Assembly (NCBI RefSeq): GCF_004197395.1 | Contig: NZ_SELS01000060.1 | Span: 1 to 45,875, forward strand | Length of the DNA stretch: 45,875 nucleotides | Source of the DNA: Paraburkholderia sp. UYCP14C | GTDB lineage: Bacteria > Pseudomonadota > Gammaproteobacteria > Burkholderiales > Burkholderiaceae | Direction: 5' to 3' | Shown here: one piece after another, positions 30,986-40,340 of the stretch | How the letters are laid out: every line of letters begins with the position of its first letter | Position numbering within the stretch: position 1 is the first letter of the stretch | Translations under genes and position numbers: made by a program | The notes under the pieces: model-generated | Seen by the model: the letters and a program-made list of their open reading frames with translations, nothing else | Database searches by the model: none | What the model was told of the DNA's origin: nothing

Positions 30986-32917
30986 ATGAAAACTCAACAA
31001 CGGTTCTCATCCGGCAGCGGCAAGCGGTGCCGCGTGCTCGGCAACACGGTGCTCGCCGCCGCGCTCTGCGCCGGCTTGACGGCCGCGCACGACAGCGCGG
31101 CGCAGATGATGGCTGCCGCGCAGATGCCGGCGGGCTGGGGCGCGCAGGCCGCGCCGCTGCCGGTCGGCCGGGGCGCCGTGCCGATGATGGTCAGCAATAC
31201 GCCGATTCCGAGCGGCGCGGCGAGCGGCCGGACGGTTGCCCCCGCGCAGTTGACGGGACCGAACTGCACCGGTGACATTCGCGACGAGTCGACCGTGTCG
31301 GTTGCCGTCGGCAAGTCGACTCTGGTTCCGCTCATCGAGCCCGCTCGCAACCGCACGCTCGGCAATCCGGTGGTCGCCCAGGCGACGCTCGTGTCGCAGC
31401 GCACGCTGTACGTGGTCGGCATGAGCGTCGGCACCACCAACATGATCGTGCAGGGCCGCAGCGGCGCATGCCAGATCATCGACGTGAGCGTCGGCGTCGA
31501 TGCCGACGGGCTGCAACACACACTCGCGCAACTGCTGCCGAACGAGCGCGGCATTCGCGTGTCGAGCGCGGCCGGCAACCTCGTGCTCGCGGGTCGCGTG
31601 TCGAGCGGGCAGGCCGCCCAGCAGGCAATGAACATCGCCGGCGCTTACGCGGGCGCGCAGCCGACGCAGCAAGACCAGTCGAGCACCGCGAGCTTCGGTA
31701 ACGGCGGGTCGATCTCGCAGCAGAGCACGAGTACCAGCAAGGGATCCGAAGTCATCAACATGATGACCGTCGATTCGCCGCAGCAGGTGATGCTCGAAGT
31801 GAAGGTCGCCGAGGTGTCGAAGACGCTGCTCAATCAGTTGGGCGCGGCGGTCAACATTCAGGGCGGCTTCGGCTCGTGGACCGGCGCGCTGGTGAGCAGC
31901 CTGCTCGCCGGGGTCAGCAGCGGTATCGCGGTGAGCAAGGCGAACAACAGGCCGTTCAATATCGCCGTCGACGCACAGAAGAGCGACAGCCTCGGCAAGA
32001 TTCTCGCCGAGCCGAACCTCGTCACGCTGAGCGGCCAGGAAGCGTCGTTCCTCGCGGGCGGCCGGGTCTTCATTCCGGTGCCGCAAAGCAACGGCACGGG
32101 CGGCTCGACGATCACGCTGCAGGCAGAAGAGTTCGGCGTCGGCCTCAAATTTACGCCGACCGTGCTGGCGGGCAGCCGCGTCAACCTGAAGGTCGCGCCG
32201 GAAGTGTCGGAGCTGTCGCCGACCGGCGTCACCGTGACGTCGAGCGGCACGAGCAGCACCTCGATCCTGCCGCTGATCACGACGCGGCGCGCCTCGACGA
32301 CGGTGCAGATGAACGACGGCGAGAGCTTCGCGATCGGCGGGCTGATCCAGAACAACATCACCGGTTCGCTGAAGGCTCTGCCTGCGCTCGGCGAAGTGCC
32401 GGTGCTCGGTGCGCTGTTTCGCAGCACGTCGTTCCAGCAGGATCGCACGGAGCTGATCTTCATCGTCACCGTGCATCTGGTGAAGCCGCTGCCGCCGGGC
32501 GACTATCCGCTGCCGACCGATAGCTTCACGGGCGTGTCCGAAGCCACCGTCTACGCGACCGGCAACATGGAAGGCCGCCGGCCCGCGGCGCAGGCAGCGG
32601 GCGCCGCGAACCCGAACGCACCGCAGATGCCCGCGCAGCCGCAAACGCAACCCGCCGTGCCCGCACCGGTTCCGACGCCGGCGCCGACCGAAGGCTCGGC
32701 CGCACCTGCCACGCTGCTGCCGCGTGACACCCAGGCGGACCGGCCCGCGCCGTCGGCCTCGGTGCCGCCAACCGACAAGACGACGGCAACGGCAGCGTCG
32801 GCAACGCAGGAGCAAGCGCAAGCGCCAGCGCCAGCGAACGCCGAACCCGCGCTCGCCAAAGCCGACGCCGCGAGCCCGGGCAACCCGGCGCTCAAGGCCA
32901 CTCAGCCCAACCAGTAA
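30986..32917 (+). CDS. rcpA: Tad secretin RcpA/CpaC
   Basis: The 643-aa outer-membrane secretin has a signal peptide (hydrophobic stretch VLAAALCAGLTAAHDSAA), an N-terminal pilus-secretin domain (DESTVSVAVGKSTLVPL ... VVGMSVGTTNMIVQG), a BON-like middle part, and the secretin core (about residues 245-505; VMLEVKVAEVSKTLLNQLG, PNLVTLSGQEASFLAGG, VPVLGALFRSTSF, ELIFIVTVHLVKPL). The last ~110 residues are a Pro/Ala/Gln/Thr-rich disordered tail, longer than in most RcpA proteins. It is the channel through which the pilus emerges. It lies 113 bp after rcpC and has a signal peptide, so export is clear. Confidence 0.94.
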   Translation: MKTQQRFSSGSGKRCRVLGNTVLAAALCAGLTAAHDSAAQMMAAAQMPAGWGAQAAPLPVGRGAVPMMVSNTPIPSGAASGRTVAPAQLTGPNCTGDIRDESTVSVAVGKSTLVPLIEPARNRTLGNPVVAQATLVSQRTLYVVGMSVGTTNMIVQGRSGACQIIDVSVGVDADGLQHTLAQLLPNERGIRVSSAAGNLVLAGRVSSGQAAQQAMNIAGAYAGAQPTQQDQSSTASFGNGGSISQQSTSTSKGSEVINMMTVDSPQQVMLEVKVAEVSKTLLNQLGAAVNIQGGFGSWTGALVSSLLAGVSSGIAVSKANNRPFNIAVDAQKSDSLGKILAEPNLVTLSGQEASFLAGGRVFIPVPQSNGTGGSTITLQAEEFGVGLKFTPTVLAGSRVNLKVAPEVSELSPTGVTVTSSGTSSTSILPLITTRRASTTVQMNDGESFAIGGLIQNNITGSLKALPALGEVPVLGALFRSTSFQQDRTELIFIVTVHLVKPLPPGDYPLPTDSFTGVSEATVYATGNMEGRRPAAQAAGAANPNAPQMPAQPQTQPAVPAPVPTPAPTEGSAAPATLLPRDTQADRPAPSASVPPTDKTTATAASATQEQAQAPAPANAEPALAKADAASPGNPALKATQPNQ

Positions 32918-32938
32918 CGCGCCGCGAAGGAGACTCTC

Positions 32939-33253
32939 ATGAAACTCGAACATCTTCTGATCACGCGCCGCGCGGCGTTGCTGCTGACGCTGTGCGCCAC
33001 GCTGAGCGGCTCGTTGAGCGGCTGCCTGTCGAGCTCGCCGATCTGGGACGCTCACGTCGGCGACGCGGTGCGCACGGTGACGCAGATGCAGATCATCGAT
33101 CCGCATGCAGGCGAGCACACGCCCTCGACGCCTGGCATCGACGGCAAGGCCGCGGTCGCCGCGCAGCAGCAGTACGAGAAGTCGTTCCAGGCTCCGGTCA
33201 CGACGTTCAATCCGTTCGTGATCGGCATCGGCAGCAGTGGCGGCACTCAGTGA
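32939..33253 (+). CDS. Small lipoprotein at the rcpB position of the Tad locus
   Basis: The 104-aa protein has a lipoprotein signal (RRAALLLTLCATLSGSLSGC, Cys29 as the lipidated residue). The mature part is short and contains HVGDAVRTVTQMQIIDPHAG and DGKAAVAAQQQYEKSF, a pattern I associate with small lipoproteins between the secretin and the TadZ gene at other tad/cpa loci. It sits where rcpB (or cpaD) is found, so it is probably an outer-membrane partner or pilotin of the secretin. It is far smaller than typical CpaD. GAAGGAG precedes the ATG, and the gap to rcpA is 21 bp. Confidence 0.75.
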   Translation: MKLEHLLITRRAALLLTLCATLSGSLSGCLSSSPIWDAHVGDAVRTVTQMQIIDPHAGEHTPSTPGIDGKAAVAAQQQYEKSFQAPVTTFNPFVIGIGSSGGTQ

Positions 33254-33322
33254 TGGCGGACGCGTCGCACCTTGGTGCACGCGCCGCCCGCCCGTTAATT
33301 CGACAGCTCGGTAGAGAACATC

Positions 33323-34534
33323 ATGATCAACATCCTGGCTCTGTCTGAAGACGCCGCACGGCTCGCGCAGATCGCGCATCTGAGCGGCGAAGCCGGCGAC
33401 TACCGGATCACGCGCGCGATGGGCACGCCGTCGCTGCTCGGCGAACGCGGCGACACGCTCGATGCGTTCGACGTGCTGATCGTCGACGCCGCGTCGCTGA
33501 AGGACGCGGAGCTCGCGGTGGTGGAGCGTTTGCATCGCGAGCATGGGCGCCTCACCTGCATCCTGCTGATTCCCGACGCGTCGCCGCAAACGCTGATCGC
33601 TGCGATGCGCGCGGGCTTTCGCGACGTGCTGAACTGGCCGCTCGATTCGCGCCAGTTCAGCGACGCGTTGCAGCGCGCGCAGGCGCAGAGCCTGCAAGGC
33701 GGCACGCGCGACACGCGGATTCTGTCGTTCGTCTCGTGCAAGGGCGGCGCGGGCACCAGCTTCATCGCCGCGAACGTCGCGCATGCGATCGCGACTCTGC
33801 CGCAGAAAAAGCGCGTACTGCTGATCGATCTGAACCAGCAATTCGCCGATGCCGCGTTTCTGGTCTCAGACCAGACGCCGCCGTCGACGTTACCGCAAAT
33901 CTGCGCGCAGATCGAACGTATGGATGCGGCGTTCTTCGACACGAGCCTCGTGCACGTGAGCGACAGCTTCCATATCCTCGCCGGCGCGGGCGACCCGGTG
34001 AAGGCGGCCGACATCAAGGAAGACCGCCTCGAGTGGCTGCTCGGCGTCGCCGCGCCGCACTACGACTTCGTGCTGTTCGATCTCGGCCAGACGCTGAACC
34101 GGCTGTCGATGCTCGCGTTGGATCGCAGCGACCAGATTCATCTGGTGCTGCAGCCGAGCATGCCGCACGTGCGCGCCGGCCGACGGCTGCAGGAGATTCT
34201 CTGCTCGCTCGGCTACGCGCAGGAGCAGATGCGGCTGATCCTGAACCGCTACACGCGGCACGGCGAGCGGCCGCGCGCGGCGCTCGAATCGGTGCTCGGC
34301 ATGAGCGCGTATCAGGTGATCCCGGACGATGCCGAAACGGTGGCCGAGGCGATGAACCAGGGGTTGCCGGTATCGAAGACCGCGCGCGGCAGCGGCGTTG
34401 CGCGCAGCCTGCAGGCGCTCGCCGAAAACATCGCGGCACGCGCGACCAAACCGGGGCGTTCGCGCGCCAAGGGCGAGTCGCTGTTCGGGCGGCTGCTCGG
34501 CCGCCAGCCGGCGCCGAAACTCGAAACGCTTTAA
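33323..34534 (+). CDS. tadZ: TadZ/CpaE pilus localisation ATPase-like protein
   Basis: The 403-aa protein has an N-terminal receiver-like domain (residues about 1-120) and a C-terminal MinD/ParA-type domain (about 133-370). The P-loop reads SCKGGAGTSFIAANVA, in which the signature lysine of the deviant Walker A is replaced by Thr, as in many TadZ proteins. VLLIDLNQQFADAA and FVLFDLGQTLNRLS are the Walker A' and B regions. TadZ places the pilus machine at the pole and recruits TadA. The receiver-like domain has no obvious phospho-acceptor pocket. It lies 69 bp after the lipoprotein gene. Confidence 0.92.
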   Translation: MINILALSEDAARLAQIAHLSGEAGDYRITRAMGTPSLLGERGDTLDAFDVLIVDAASLKDAELAVVERLHREHGRLTCILLIPDASPQTLIAAMRAGFRDVLNWPLDSRQFSDALQRAQAQSLQGGTRDTRILSFVSCKGGAGTSFIAANVAHAIATLPQKKRVLLIDLNQQFADAAFLVSDQTPPSTLPQICAQIERMDAAFFDTSLVHVSDSFHILAGAGDPVKAADIKEDRLEWLLGVAAPHYDFVLFDLGQTLNRLSMLALDRSDQIHLVLQPSMPHVRAGRRLQEILCSLGYAQEQMRLILNRYTRHGERPRAALESVLGMSAYQVIPDDAETVAEAMNQGLPVSKTARGSGVARSLQALAENIAARATKPGRSRAKGESLFGRLLGRQPAPKLETL

Positions 34535-34570
34535 CGCTCCAACGTCACACGATCAGAACAGGGGAACGTC

Positions 34571-35932
34571 ATGTCGCTTCGTGAGCAGATTTCCGCGCAA
34601 CGCGTGCAGCCGCTGGGCGAACGCCAGGACCCGGCGAGCGCCGGCATGTTGCGCGGTGCCTACCAGAAACTGAAACGCGAGATTCATCAGGCGGTGCTCG
34701 AACGCGTCGAGCTGGAACGGCTGTCGCGCTTGCCGCCCGAGCAGGTCCGCCAGGAGATCGCGACGCTGATCGGCCGCATTCTCGAAGATCAGAAGGCGCC
34801 CGCCAACGATCTCGAACGCCGCCAGCTGGTCGGCGACGTGCACGACGAAATGTTCGGCTTCGGTCCGCTCGAAGTGCTGCTGCGCGACCCGAGCGTGTCC
34901 GACATTCTGGTGAATACGCATCGTCATACGTACGTCGAGCGCCGTGGCCGGCTGGAGCCGACCGACGTGACCTTCTACGACGACGCGCATCTGATGAAGG
35001 TCATCGAGAAGATCGTTTCGGGCGTCGGCCGCCATATCGACGAATCGAGCCCGATGGTCGACGCGCGGCTGCCGGACGGCTCGCGCGTGAACGCGATCAT
35101 CCGGCCCTGCGCGATCGACGGGCCGTTGCTGTCGATCCGCCGTTTCTCCGCGAATCCGCTGCAGGTCGCCGACATGATCGAATTGCAGAGCATGACGCCG
35201 CCGATGGCCGAAGTGCTCGACGCGCTCGCGCGCGCGAAGGTGAACATGCTGGTGTCGGGCGGCACGGGCAGCGGCAAGACCACGCTGCTGAACCTGCTGT
35301 CGGGTTTCATTCCGGGCGACGAGCGCATCGTCACGATCGAGGACGCGGCCGAGCTGCAACTGCGTCAGGAGCACGTGCTGCGCCTCGAAACCCGCTCGCC
35401 GAACATCGAGGGCCGCGGCGAGATCACGCAGCGCACGCTGGTGCGCAACGCGCTGCGGATGCGCCCCGACCGCATCATCCTCGGCGAGGTGCGCGGCGCC
35501 GAAGCGCTCGACATGCTGAACGCGATGAACACCGGCCACGAAGGTTCGCTGTCGACGATCCACGCGAACACGCCGCGCGACGCGCTCACGCGCCTCGAAA
35601 ACATGATGACGCTAGGCGGCCTGTCGCTGCCGACCCGCACGATGCGCCAGCAGATTTCATCGGCGATTACGGTGATCGTGCAGGCTGCACGCCTGACCGA
35701 CGGTCGCCGCAAGATCATCAGCATCTCGGAGCTGACCGGCATGGAAGGCGACATGATCAACATGCAGGAGATCTTCGTGTTCCGCCGCTCCGGCGTCGAT
35801 GCGAAGGGCAACGTGCGCGGCCATTTCTGCGCGACCGGCGTGCGGCCCAAATTCGCCGAGCGCTTGCAGGCATTCGGCGTGGCGCCGTCGGATCAGGTCT
35901 ACGATCCGGCGCGGCGCTTCGAAACGACATGA
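34571..35932 (+). CDS. tadA: Tad pilus secretion ATPase TadA/CpaF
   Basis: The 453-aa GspE-family ATPase has Walker [10 protein letters not shown] (residues 230-238), an Asp box ([10 protein letters not shown]), Walker B ([16 protein letters not shown]) and a His box ([12 protein letters not shown]). The N-terminal part (residues 50-140) contains [19 protein letters not shown], typical of CpaF. It is the hexameric cytoplasmic motor for both assembly and retraction of Tad pili. It follows tadZ by 36 bp. No loss of key residues is seen. Confidence 0.95.
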   Translation: MSLREQISAQRVQPLGERQDPASAGMLRGAYQKLKREIHQAVLERVELERLSRLPPEQVRQEIATLIGRILEDQKAPANDLERRQLVGDVHDEMFGFGPLEVLLRDPSVSDILVNTHRHTYVERRGRLEPTDVTFYDDAHLMKVIEKIVSGVGRHIDESSPMVDARLPDGSRVNAIIRPCAIDGPLLSIRRFSANPLQVADMIELQSMTPPMAEVLDALARAKVNMLVSGGTGSGKTTLLNLLSGFIPGDERIVTIEDAAELQLRQEHVLRLETRSPNIEGRGEITQRTLVRNALRMRPDRIILGEVRGAEALDMLNAMNTGHEGSLSTIHANTPRDALTRLENMMTLGGLSLPTRTMRQQISSAITVIVQAARLTDGRRKIISISELTGMEGDMINMQEIFVFRRSGVDAKGNVRGHFCATGVRPKFAERLQAFGVAPSDQVYDPARRFETT

Positions 35933-35984
35933 CGTGTATGGGCAACGCGAGCGGACCGCTCGCACGGTGCTTCAGGAGACTTGC

Positions 35985-36962
35985 ATGAACCCGATTTTCT
36001 ACGCGGCGATCATTCTGCTGTTCGCGGCCGTGGTGCTCGCAACAGGCGGCGTTTACGAGTATTGGAACAGCCGACACGGCCCGGTCGCGCGCCGCGTCGA
36101 TTCGCGGATTCGCGCGGTATCGGCCGGCGGTCCGATGAGCAAACAGCGTCTGTCGATTCTGAAGTCGCGCACGATGGCGGACTCGGCGACGCTCACGCGA
36201 CTTCTGCTGCTCATTCCGCGCGTCCATGCGCTCGATCTGTTTCTGCAGCAGTCGGGGCTGTCGTGGTCGGTCGGGCGGCTCGTCGGAACCTGCGCGGTGT
36301 TGCCGCCGTTCGTGCTGATCGCGGGCGCGACCCTTGCGATGCCGTGGCCGTTCACAGTGGGCATCGCCGCGGTGTCCGCGCTGTTGCCCCTCATCTATGT
36401 GCAGCGGCGGCGCAATCGGCGTATCCGTCAACTCGAACGGCAGCTGCCGGACGTTTGCGACATGCTCGCGCGCGCGTTGCGCTCGGGCCATGCGTTCACC
36501 GGCGCGATCGATATGGTCGCCACCGAGTTCTCCGAACCGATGAGCGGCGAGTTCCGCATCGTGTTCGACGAGATCAACTACGGCGTGTCGATCAGCGAGG
36601 CGCTGACCAATCTCGCGACGCGGGTGCCGATTCGCGATCTGCGCTACTTCGTGATCGCCGTCGTGATCCAGCGCGAGACGGGCGGCAATCTCGCCGAAGT
36701 GCTCGACGGCATCACCGCGCTGATTCGCGACCGCTTCAAGCTGTTCGACAAGGTTCGCGTGCTCGCCGCCGAAGGCAAGATGTCCGCGTGGGTGCTCGGC
36801 CTGCTGCCGTTCGGCGTCGGCGCCGCGATGATGTTGATCAACCCCGGGTTCCTGAATGTGCTGTGGCAGGACCCGGCGGGCGTCAAGATGATCGGGGTGG
36901 CGTGCGCCGGCATGCTGTTCGGCATTCTGTGGATGCGGCACATCGTGAAGATTCGCGTCTGA
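35985..36962 (+). CDS. tadB: Tad inner-membrane platform protein TadB
   Basis: The ATG at 35985 has CAGGAGA upstream and gives 325 aa; earlier in-frame codons overlap tadA. It has an N-terminal membrane helix, a second pair of helices (about residues 95-150) and a cytoplasmic GspF-type domain (LERQLPDVCDMLARALRSGHAF, VFDEINYGVSISEAL, VIQRETGGNLAEVLDGI), with two further helices at the C-terminus. It forms the inner-membrane platform with TadC. It lies 52 bp after tadA. Complete. Confidence 0.93.
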   Translation: MNPIFYAAIILLFAAVVLATGGVYEYWNSRHGPVARRVDSRIRAVSAGGPMSKQRLSILKSRTMADSATLTRLLLLIPRVHALDLFLQQSGLSWSVGRLVGTCAVLPPFVLIAGATLAMPWPFTVGIAAVSALLPLIYVQRRRNRRIRQLERQLPDVCDMLARALRSGHAFTGAIDMVATEFSEPMSGEFRIVFDEINYGVSISEALTNLATRVPIRDLRYFVIAVVIQRETGGNLAEVLDGITALIRDRFKLFDKVRVLAAEGKMSAWVLGLLPFGVGAAMMLINPGFLNVLWQDPAGVKMIGVACAGMLFGILWMRHIVKIRV

Positions 36963-36990
36963 GCGGGGAACAGGTCATCGGAGAACGACC

Positions 36991-37959
36991 ATGCAAACAC
37001 TGAACATCACGCAGATTCTGTTGCTTGCCGGCGTATTCGCGATCGTCTTCGCGGCCGTGTTCGGCGCGATGCATCTGAGCGCGCCGCGCGACATGAGCCG
37101 CCGCATCGAGCAGGCGGGCGGTGCGAATGCGGTGCCGACGCCGGAGCAACTCGACGCCGCCGCGCAGACGCCGTGGTACGAAAAGCTCGTCGAGATCTCG
37201 CAGCCGATCTCGAAGCTGTCGGTGCCGAAGGACGGCTGGGAGCAATTCGCGCTGCGCGTGCAATTGATGAACGCCGGCTGGCGCTCGGCCAACGCCGGGC
37301 CGATCTATCTGGCCGCGAAGACCGCGCTCGCGCTGTCGTTGCCGCTCATCGCGATGCTGATGCTCTATGGCTCGTCGTTCGCGAACTCGCTGCTCGAACG
37401 GACGATCGTGCTGGTCGTGCTGGCCGCGCTCGGCTACTACCTGCCGAACGTCGTGCTGTCGCGCCGCATCGCAGCGCGCAAGCGCAGCATCGTCGAGGAC
37501 TTTCCCGATGCGCTCGATCTGCTGACCGTGTGCGTCGAAGCGGGTCTGAGTCTCGATTCGTCGCTGATGAAAGTCGGCGAGGAAATCCGCCTGCGCAGCG
37601 CGGTGGTCGCGAGCGAGCTCGAACTGATGCTGCTCGAAATGCGCTCGGGCTTCTCGAAGGAAAAGGCACTGCGCAATTTTTCGCTGCGCACCGGTGTGGA
37701 AGACATCGACTCGTTCAGCGCGATGCTGATCCAGGCCGAGCGCTTCGGTACCAGCATCGGCGCATCGCTGCGCGTGCTGTCCGATACGCTGCGTACGCGC
37801 CGTCGGATGCGCGCCGAGGAGCGCGCCGCGAAGATCGCGCTGAAGCTGCTGTTTCCGTTGATGTTCTGCATTTTCCCGGCGCTGCTCGTCGTGCTGATGG
37901 GGCCCGCGATGATTCACATCTATCGCGATCTGCTGCCGAGCATGGCGGGCGGCGCATGA
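36991..37959 (+). CDS. tadC: Tad inner-membrane platform protein TadC
   Basis: The 322-aa protein is the TadB partner: N-terminal helix, a helix pair around residues 105-155 and a GspF-type domain (VEDFPDALDLLTVCVEAGLSLDSSL in part, EMRSGFSKEKALRNF, MLIQAERFGTSIGASLRVLSD), with C-terminal hydrophobic segments. The motif CVEAGLSLDSSL is characteristic of TadC. It starts 28 bp after tadB. In other tad loci tadD, a TPR lipoprotein, follows tadC; here the next gene is tadE. Confidence 0.93.
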   Translation: MQTLNITQILLLAGVFAIVFAAVFGAMHLSAPRDMSRRIEQAGGANAVPTPEQLDAAAQTPWYEKLVEISQPISKLSVPKDGWEQFALRVQLMNAGWRSANAGPIYLAAKTALALSLPLIAMLMLYGSSFANSLLERTIVLVVLAALGYYLPNVVLSRRIAARKRSIVEDFPDALDLLTVCVEAGLSLDSSLMKVGEEIRLRSAVVASELELMLLEMRSGFSKEKALRNFSLRTGVEDIDSFSAMLIQAERFGTSIGASLRVLSDTLRTRRRMRAEERAAKIALKLLFPLMFCIFPALLVVLMGPAMIHIYRDLLPSMAGGA

Positions 37960-38011
37960 CCGGACACTTCGTTGCGAGCGAATCGACATGTGGAACGAGC
38001 GGAGAGAGCCG

Positions 38012-38464
38012 GTGAAACGCACAAAACAACGCGGCGCGGCAACCGTCGAACTCGCGCTGGTGCTGCCGTTGCTGCTCGCGCTGATCTTCGGCATCGTGCA
38101 GTTCGGCTGGCTGATCAACAACTACCTGGTGTTGACCAATGCGGCCTCGCTCGGCGCGCATCAGCTCGCGGCGGAGCGCGGTTATGCGTCGCCGTACTCC
38201 GATGCGACTGCCGCGATTCATTCGCAGACCGGTGCGCTGAACGGCACGCTGACGATTTCGATGAGTGTCGGCGGCACCTCCTGCACGAGCGATAGCGCGT
38301 GCGCCACCGCGCTGGGTTCGAGCACGCAGGCGCCGGCCGCCGGCACCCAGGCGAAGGTGCAGCTCGGCTATACGTTCGCGCCTCTGTTCGGCGGCAAGCT
38401 CGACAACCTCAAAAGCATCATGCCCGGCAGTTTGAGCGCCACCATGTCGGAGGTCGTGCAATGA
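38012..38464 (+). CDS. tadE: TadE-like pseudopilin 1
   Basis: The GTG at 38012 is chosen because GGAGAG lies 7 nt upstream; the ATG at 37988 has only a weak site and would add 8 residues. The protein has a basic leader (MKRTKQRGAATVELALVLPLLL), with the G-A-x-x-V-E processing pattern of TadE pseudopilins, one N-terminal helix, and a periplasmic part with a Cys pair (TSCTSDSACAT). It should be cut by TadV and take part in pilus assembly. It overlaps the next gene by 4 bp. Confidence 0.85.
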   Translation: MKRTKQRGAATVELALVLPLLLALIFGIVQFGWLINNYLVLTNAASLGAHQLAAERGYASPYSDATAAIHSQTGALNGTLTISMSVGGTSCTSDSACATALGSSTQAPAAGTQAKVQLGYTFAPLFGGKLDNLKSIMPGSLSATMSEVVQ

Positions 38465-38955
38465 GCGCTGCCATTGGTCCGAGGCGCAGAACGAAACCTT
38501 CAGCGAATCGGCAGCAACAGAAGGGCGTCGCCGCGGTCGAGTTTGCGCTGGTCGCGCCGCTGTTGCTGTTGATCCTGCTCGGCCTCGCGCAGTTCGGCTG
38601 GCTGCTTGGCAACTACGTGATGGTCGCCAATGCGGCTTCGGCGGGCGCGCGCTATTTCGCATCGCAACGCGGCACCAGCACGCCGTATTCGTCCACGCAA
38701 GGTCAGGTGAGCACGTCGGCCGCGCTGTTGAAGACCTCGAACCTGTCGGTCGCGATGTCGGTGAACGGCGCCACGTGCAGTAGCGATTCGAGCTGCGCCA
38801 CCGATCTGACCAGCGCCGGCGGCACGAGCGCGGTCGGCACGGCGACCGTGACCGTCACCTACACGTTCGCGCCGCTGTTCAAGGGCAGCCTGTCGGGTCT
38901 GTACGCGATGATGCCGACCGCGCTCAATGCGAGCGCGGTGGAGCGGGTGCAATGA
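38461..38955 (+). CDS. TadE/TadF-like pseudopilin 2
   Basis: The 164-aa protein starts in an ATGA overlap with the first TadE gene. After a basic N-terminus it has KGVAAVEFALVAPLLLLILL, the prepilin-like processing region with Glu, then a periplasmic domain with a Cys pair (ATCSSDSSCAT) and a tail (TYTFAPLFKGSLSGLYAMMP) that repeats the pattern of the first protein (YTFAPLFGGKLDNLKSIMP). The two therefore derive from duplication. By position this protein would fill the tadF slot. It overlaps tadG by 4 bp. Confidence 0.85.
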   Translation: MSAAIGPRRRTKPSANRQQQKGVAAVEFALVAPLLLLILLGLAQFGWLLGNYVMVANAASAGARYFASQRGTSTPYSSTQGQVSTSAALLKTSNLSVAMSVNGATCSSDSSCATDLTSAGGTSAVGTATVTVTYTFAPLFKGSLSGLYAMMPTALNASAVERVQ

Positions 38956-40325
38956 CGACGCAAGAAGAACAAAAGCGGTGCAACCGTTTGAGAGAGCGTG
39001 AAAACATGAAAACAACCTACCGTAGTTCGCGTGGCTCGCGTCGGCGCCAGCGCGGCGCCGTTTCCGTTCTGGTGGCGTTATCGATGGTCGCGCTGTTGGG
39101 CTTCGTCGCACTCGGCGTCGACTTCGGTTACCTGGCCTATAGCCAGCGGCGCCTGCAAAGCGCAACCGATGCCGCGGCGCTGTCGGGCGCGGTCGACCTT
39201 TGGACGCAATCGTGGACCACCGCAGCCAGCGATGCGAAGGCGTTCACGGCGGGATACAACAACCAGCTGCCTGCCTCCGTCGTGCCCGCCAGCGCGACGA
39301 TCACCCCCCTTACGTTGTCGAGCGTCACGTTGCCGTACAAGCAGGCGGCCTCCGGCGCCAACGGCATCCAGGTCACGCAGACGGCGACCGTGCCGTTGTA
39401 TTTCGCGCGCGTGTTCGGCAAGAATTCGCAGACCATTTCCGCGACCTCGCGAGCCGGGGCGGGTGGCGGCGCGGAACCCGCGCTCTACAACGTGATGATC
39501 GTGCTCGACACCACGCGCTCGATGGCCACGACGACGGACAGCAACTGCACGAACTCGAAGGGTGTCGCGCTAACGCGGCTGGCGTGCGCTCAGGCGGGCG
39601 CGTTGAAACTGCTGACCGGCTTGACCAATGCGGGAGACAACGTCGGTCTGATGGCTTTTCCACCGCAAACCTCGTCCACGTATAACTTTTCCTGCTCGGG
39701 TAAGTCGGCGACCATCGCAAGCAGCTATTCTGCGACGGGCGCAAGTTACCAGGTTTCGTCGTTGAACACCGGCTATCTCGGCAGCAACGGCGCGGTTAGC
39801 ACGACCTCGGGCATCGTGCAGGCGCTGGGTGGCGGCAGTTGCAGCGGCATGGCGGCGCCCGGCGGTCTCGGCACGTTCTACGCGCAGGCGCTTACGGCCG
39901 CGCAATCGTCACTCACCACGTTGTCGTCGACACAGCATCCGGCCGGCCAGAACGTGATCATTCTGTTGAGCGACGGCATCGCGACGTCGTCGACGAGTCA
40001 ACTCGGCAGCACGTACAGCAGTACGTATGGCAGCGAGTGCCAGGCCGCGATCACTGCTGCGTCGAACATCAAGACCAGCACGGGCACGTTGATCTATACC
40101 GTCGCGTATCTGGGCGGTGAGGCCGCGTCGGCGCCGAGTTGCGGAGACGGTAACGACAAGCTCACCGCGTGCAATACGATGCTGTCGATCGCTTCCGGTT
40201 CGTCGTATTTCTATTCGGACACCTGTGCGAATGCGGCGGGCGGCACGAACAGCCTCAATGCGTTGTTCAGCCAGATCGCGTACAGCCTGACCAAGCCGCG
40301 GCTGATTCCGCAAACCGCGAGCTGA
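38952..40325 (+). CDS. tadG: TadG-like protein with von Willebrand factor A domain
   Basis: The ATG at 38952 is coupled to the previous gene (ATGA); an in-frame ATG at 39006 could also serve. The 457-aa protein has a basic region and TadE/G membrane helix (QRGAVSVLVALSMVALLGFVA, in outline), then a periplasmic part including a VWA-like domain: YNVMIVLDTTRSMATT carries the MIDAS Asp and Ser with Thr in place of the middle Ser, and VIILLSDGIAT and YTVAYLGG are later strands. Several cysteines may pair. TadG is the last gene of the locus; its function in Tad assembly is not well defined. Confidence 0.88.
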   Translation: MTTQEEQKRCNRLRERENMKTTYRSSRGSRRRQRGAVSVLVALSMVALLGFVALGVDFGYLAYSQRRLQSATDAAALSGAVDLWTQSWTTAASDAKAFTAGYNNQLPASVVPASATITPLTLSSVTLPYKQAASGANGIQVTQTATVPLYFARVFGKNSQTISATSRAGAGGGAEPALYNVMIVLDTTRSMATTTDSNCTNSKGVALTRLACAQAGALKLLTGLTNAGDNVGLMAFPPQTSSTYNFSCSGKSATIASSYSATGASYQVSSLNTGYLGSNGAVSTTSGIVQALGGGSCSGMAAPGGLGTFYAQALTAAQSSLTTLSSTQHPAGQNVIILLSDGIATSSTSQLGSTYSSTYGSECQAAITAASNIKTSTGTLIYTVAYLGGEAASAPSCGDGNDKLTACNTMLSIASGSSYFYSDTCANAAGGTNSLNALFSQIAYSLTKPRLIPQTAS

Positions 40326-40340
40326 AGCGCGAAGGGCTCG

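Noticed and set aside
31007-33841. A 944-codon open frame antisense to the secretin and TadZ genes
   Set aside because: It is the mirror of high-GC coding DNA with Arg/Ala-rich composition and no family features, while the plus strand encodes clear RcpA, lipoprotein and TadZ.
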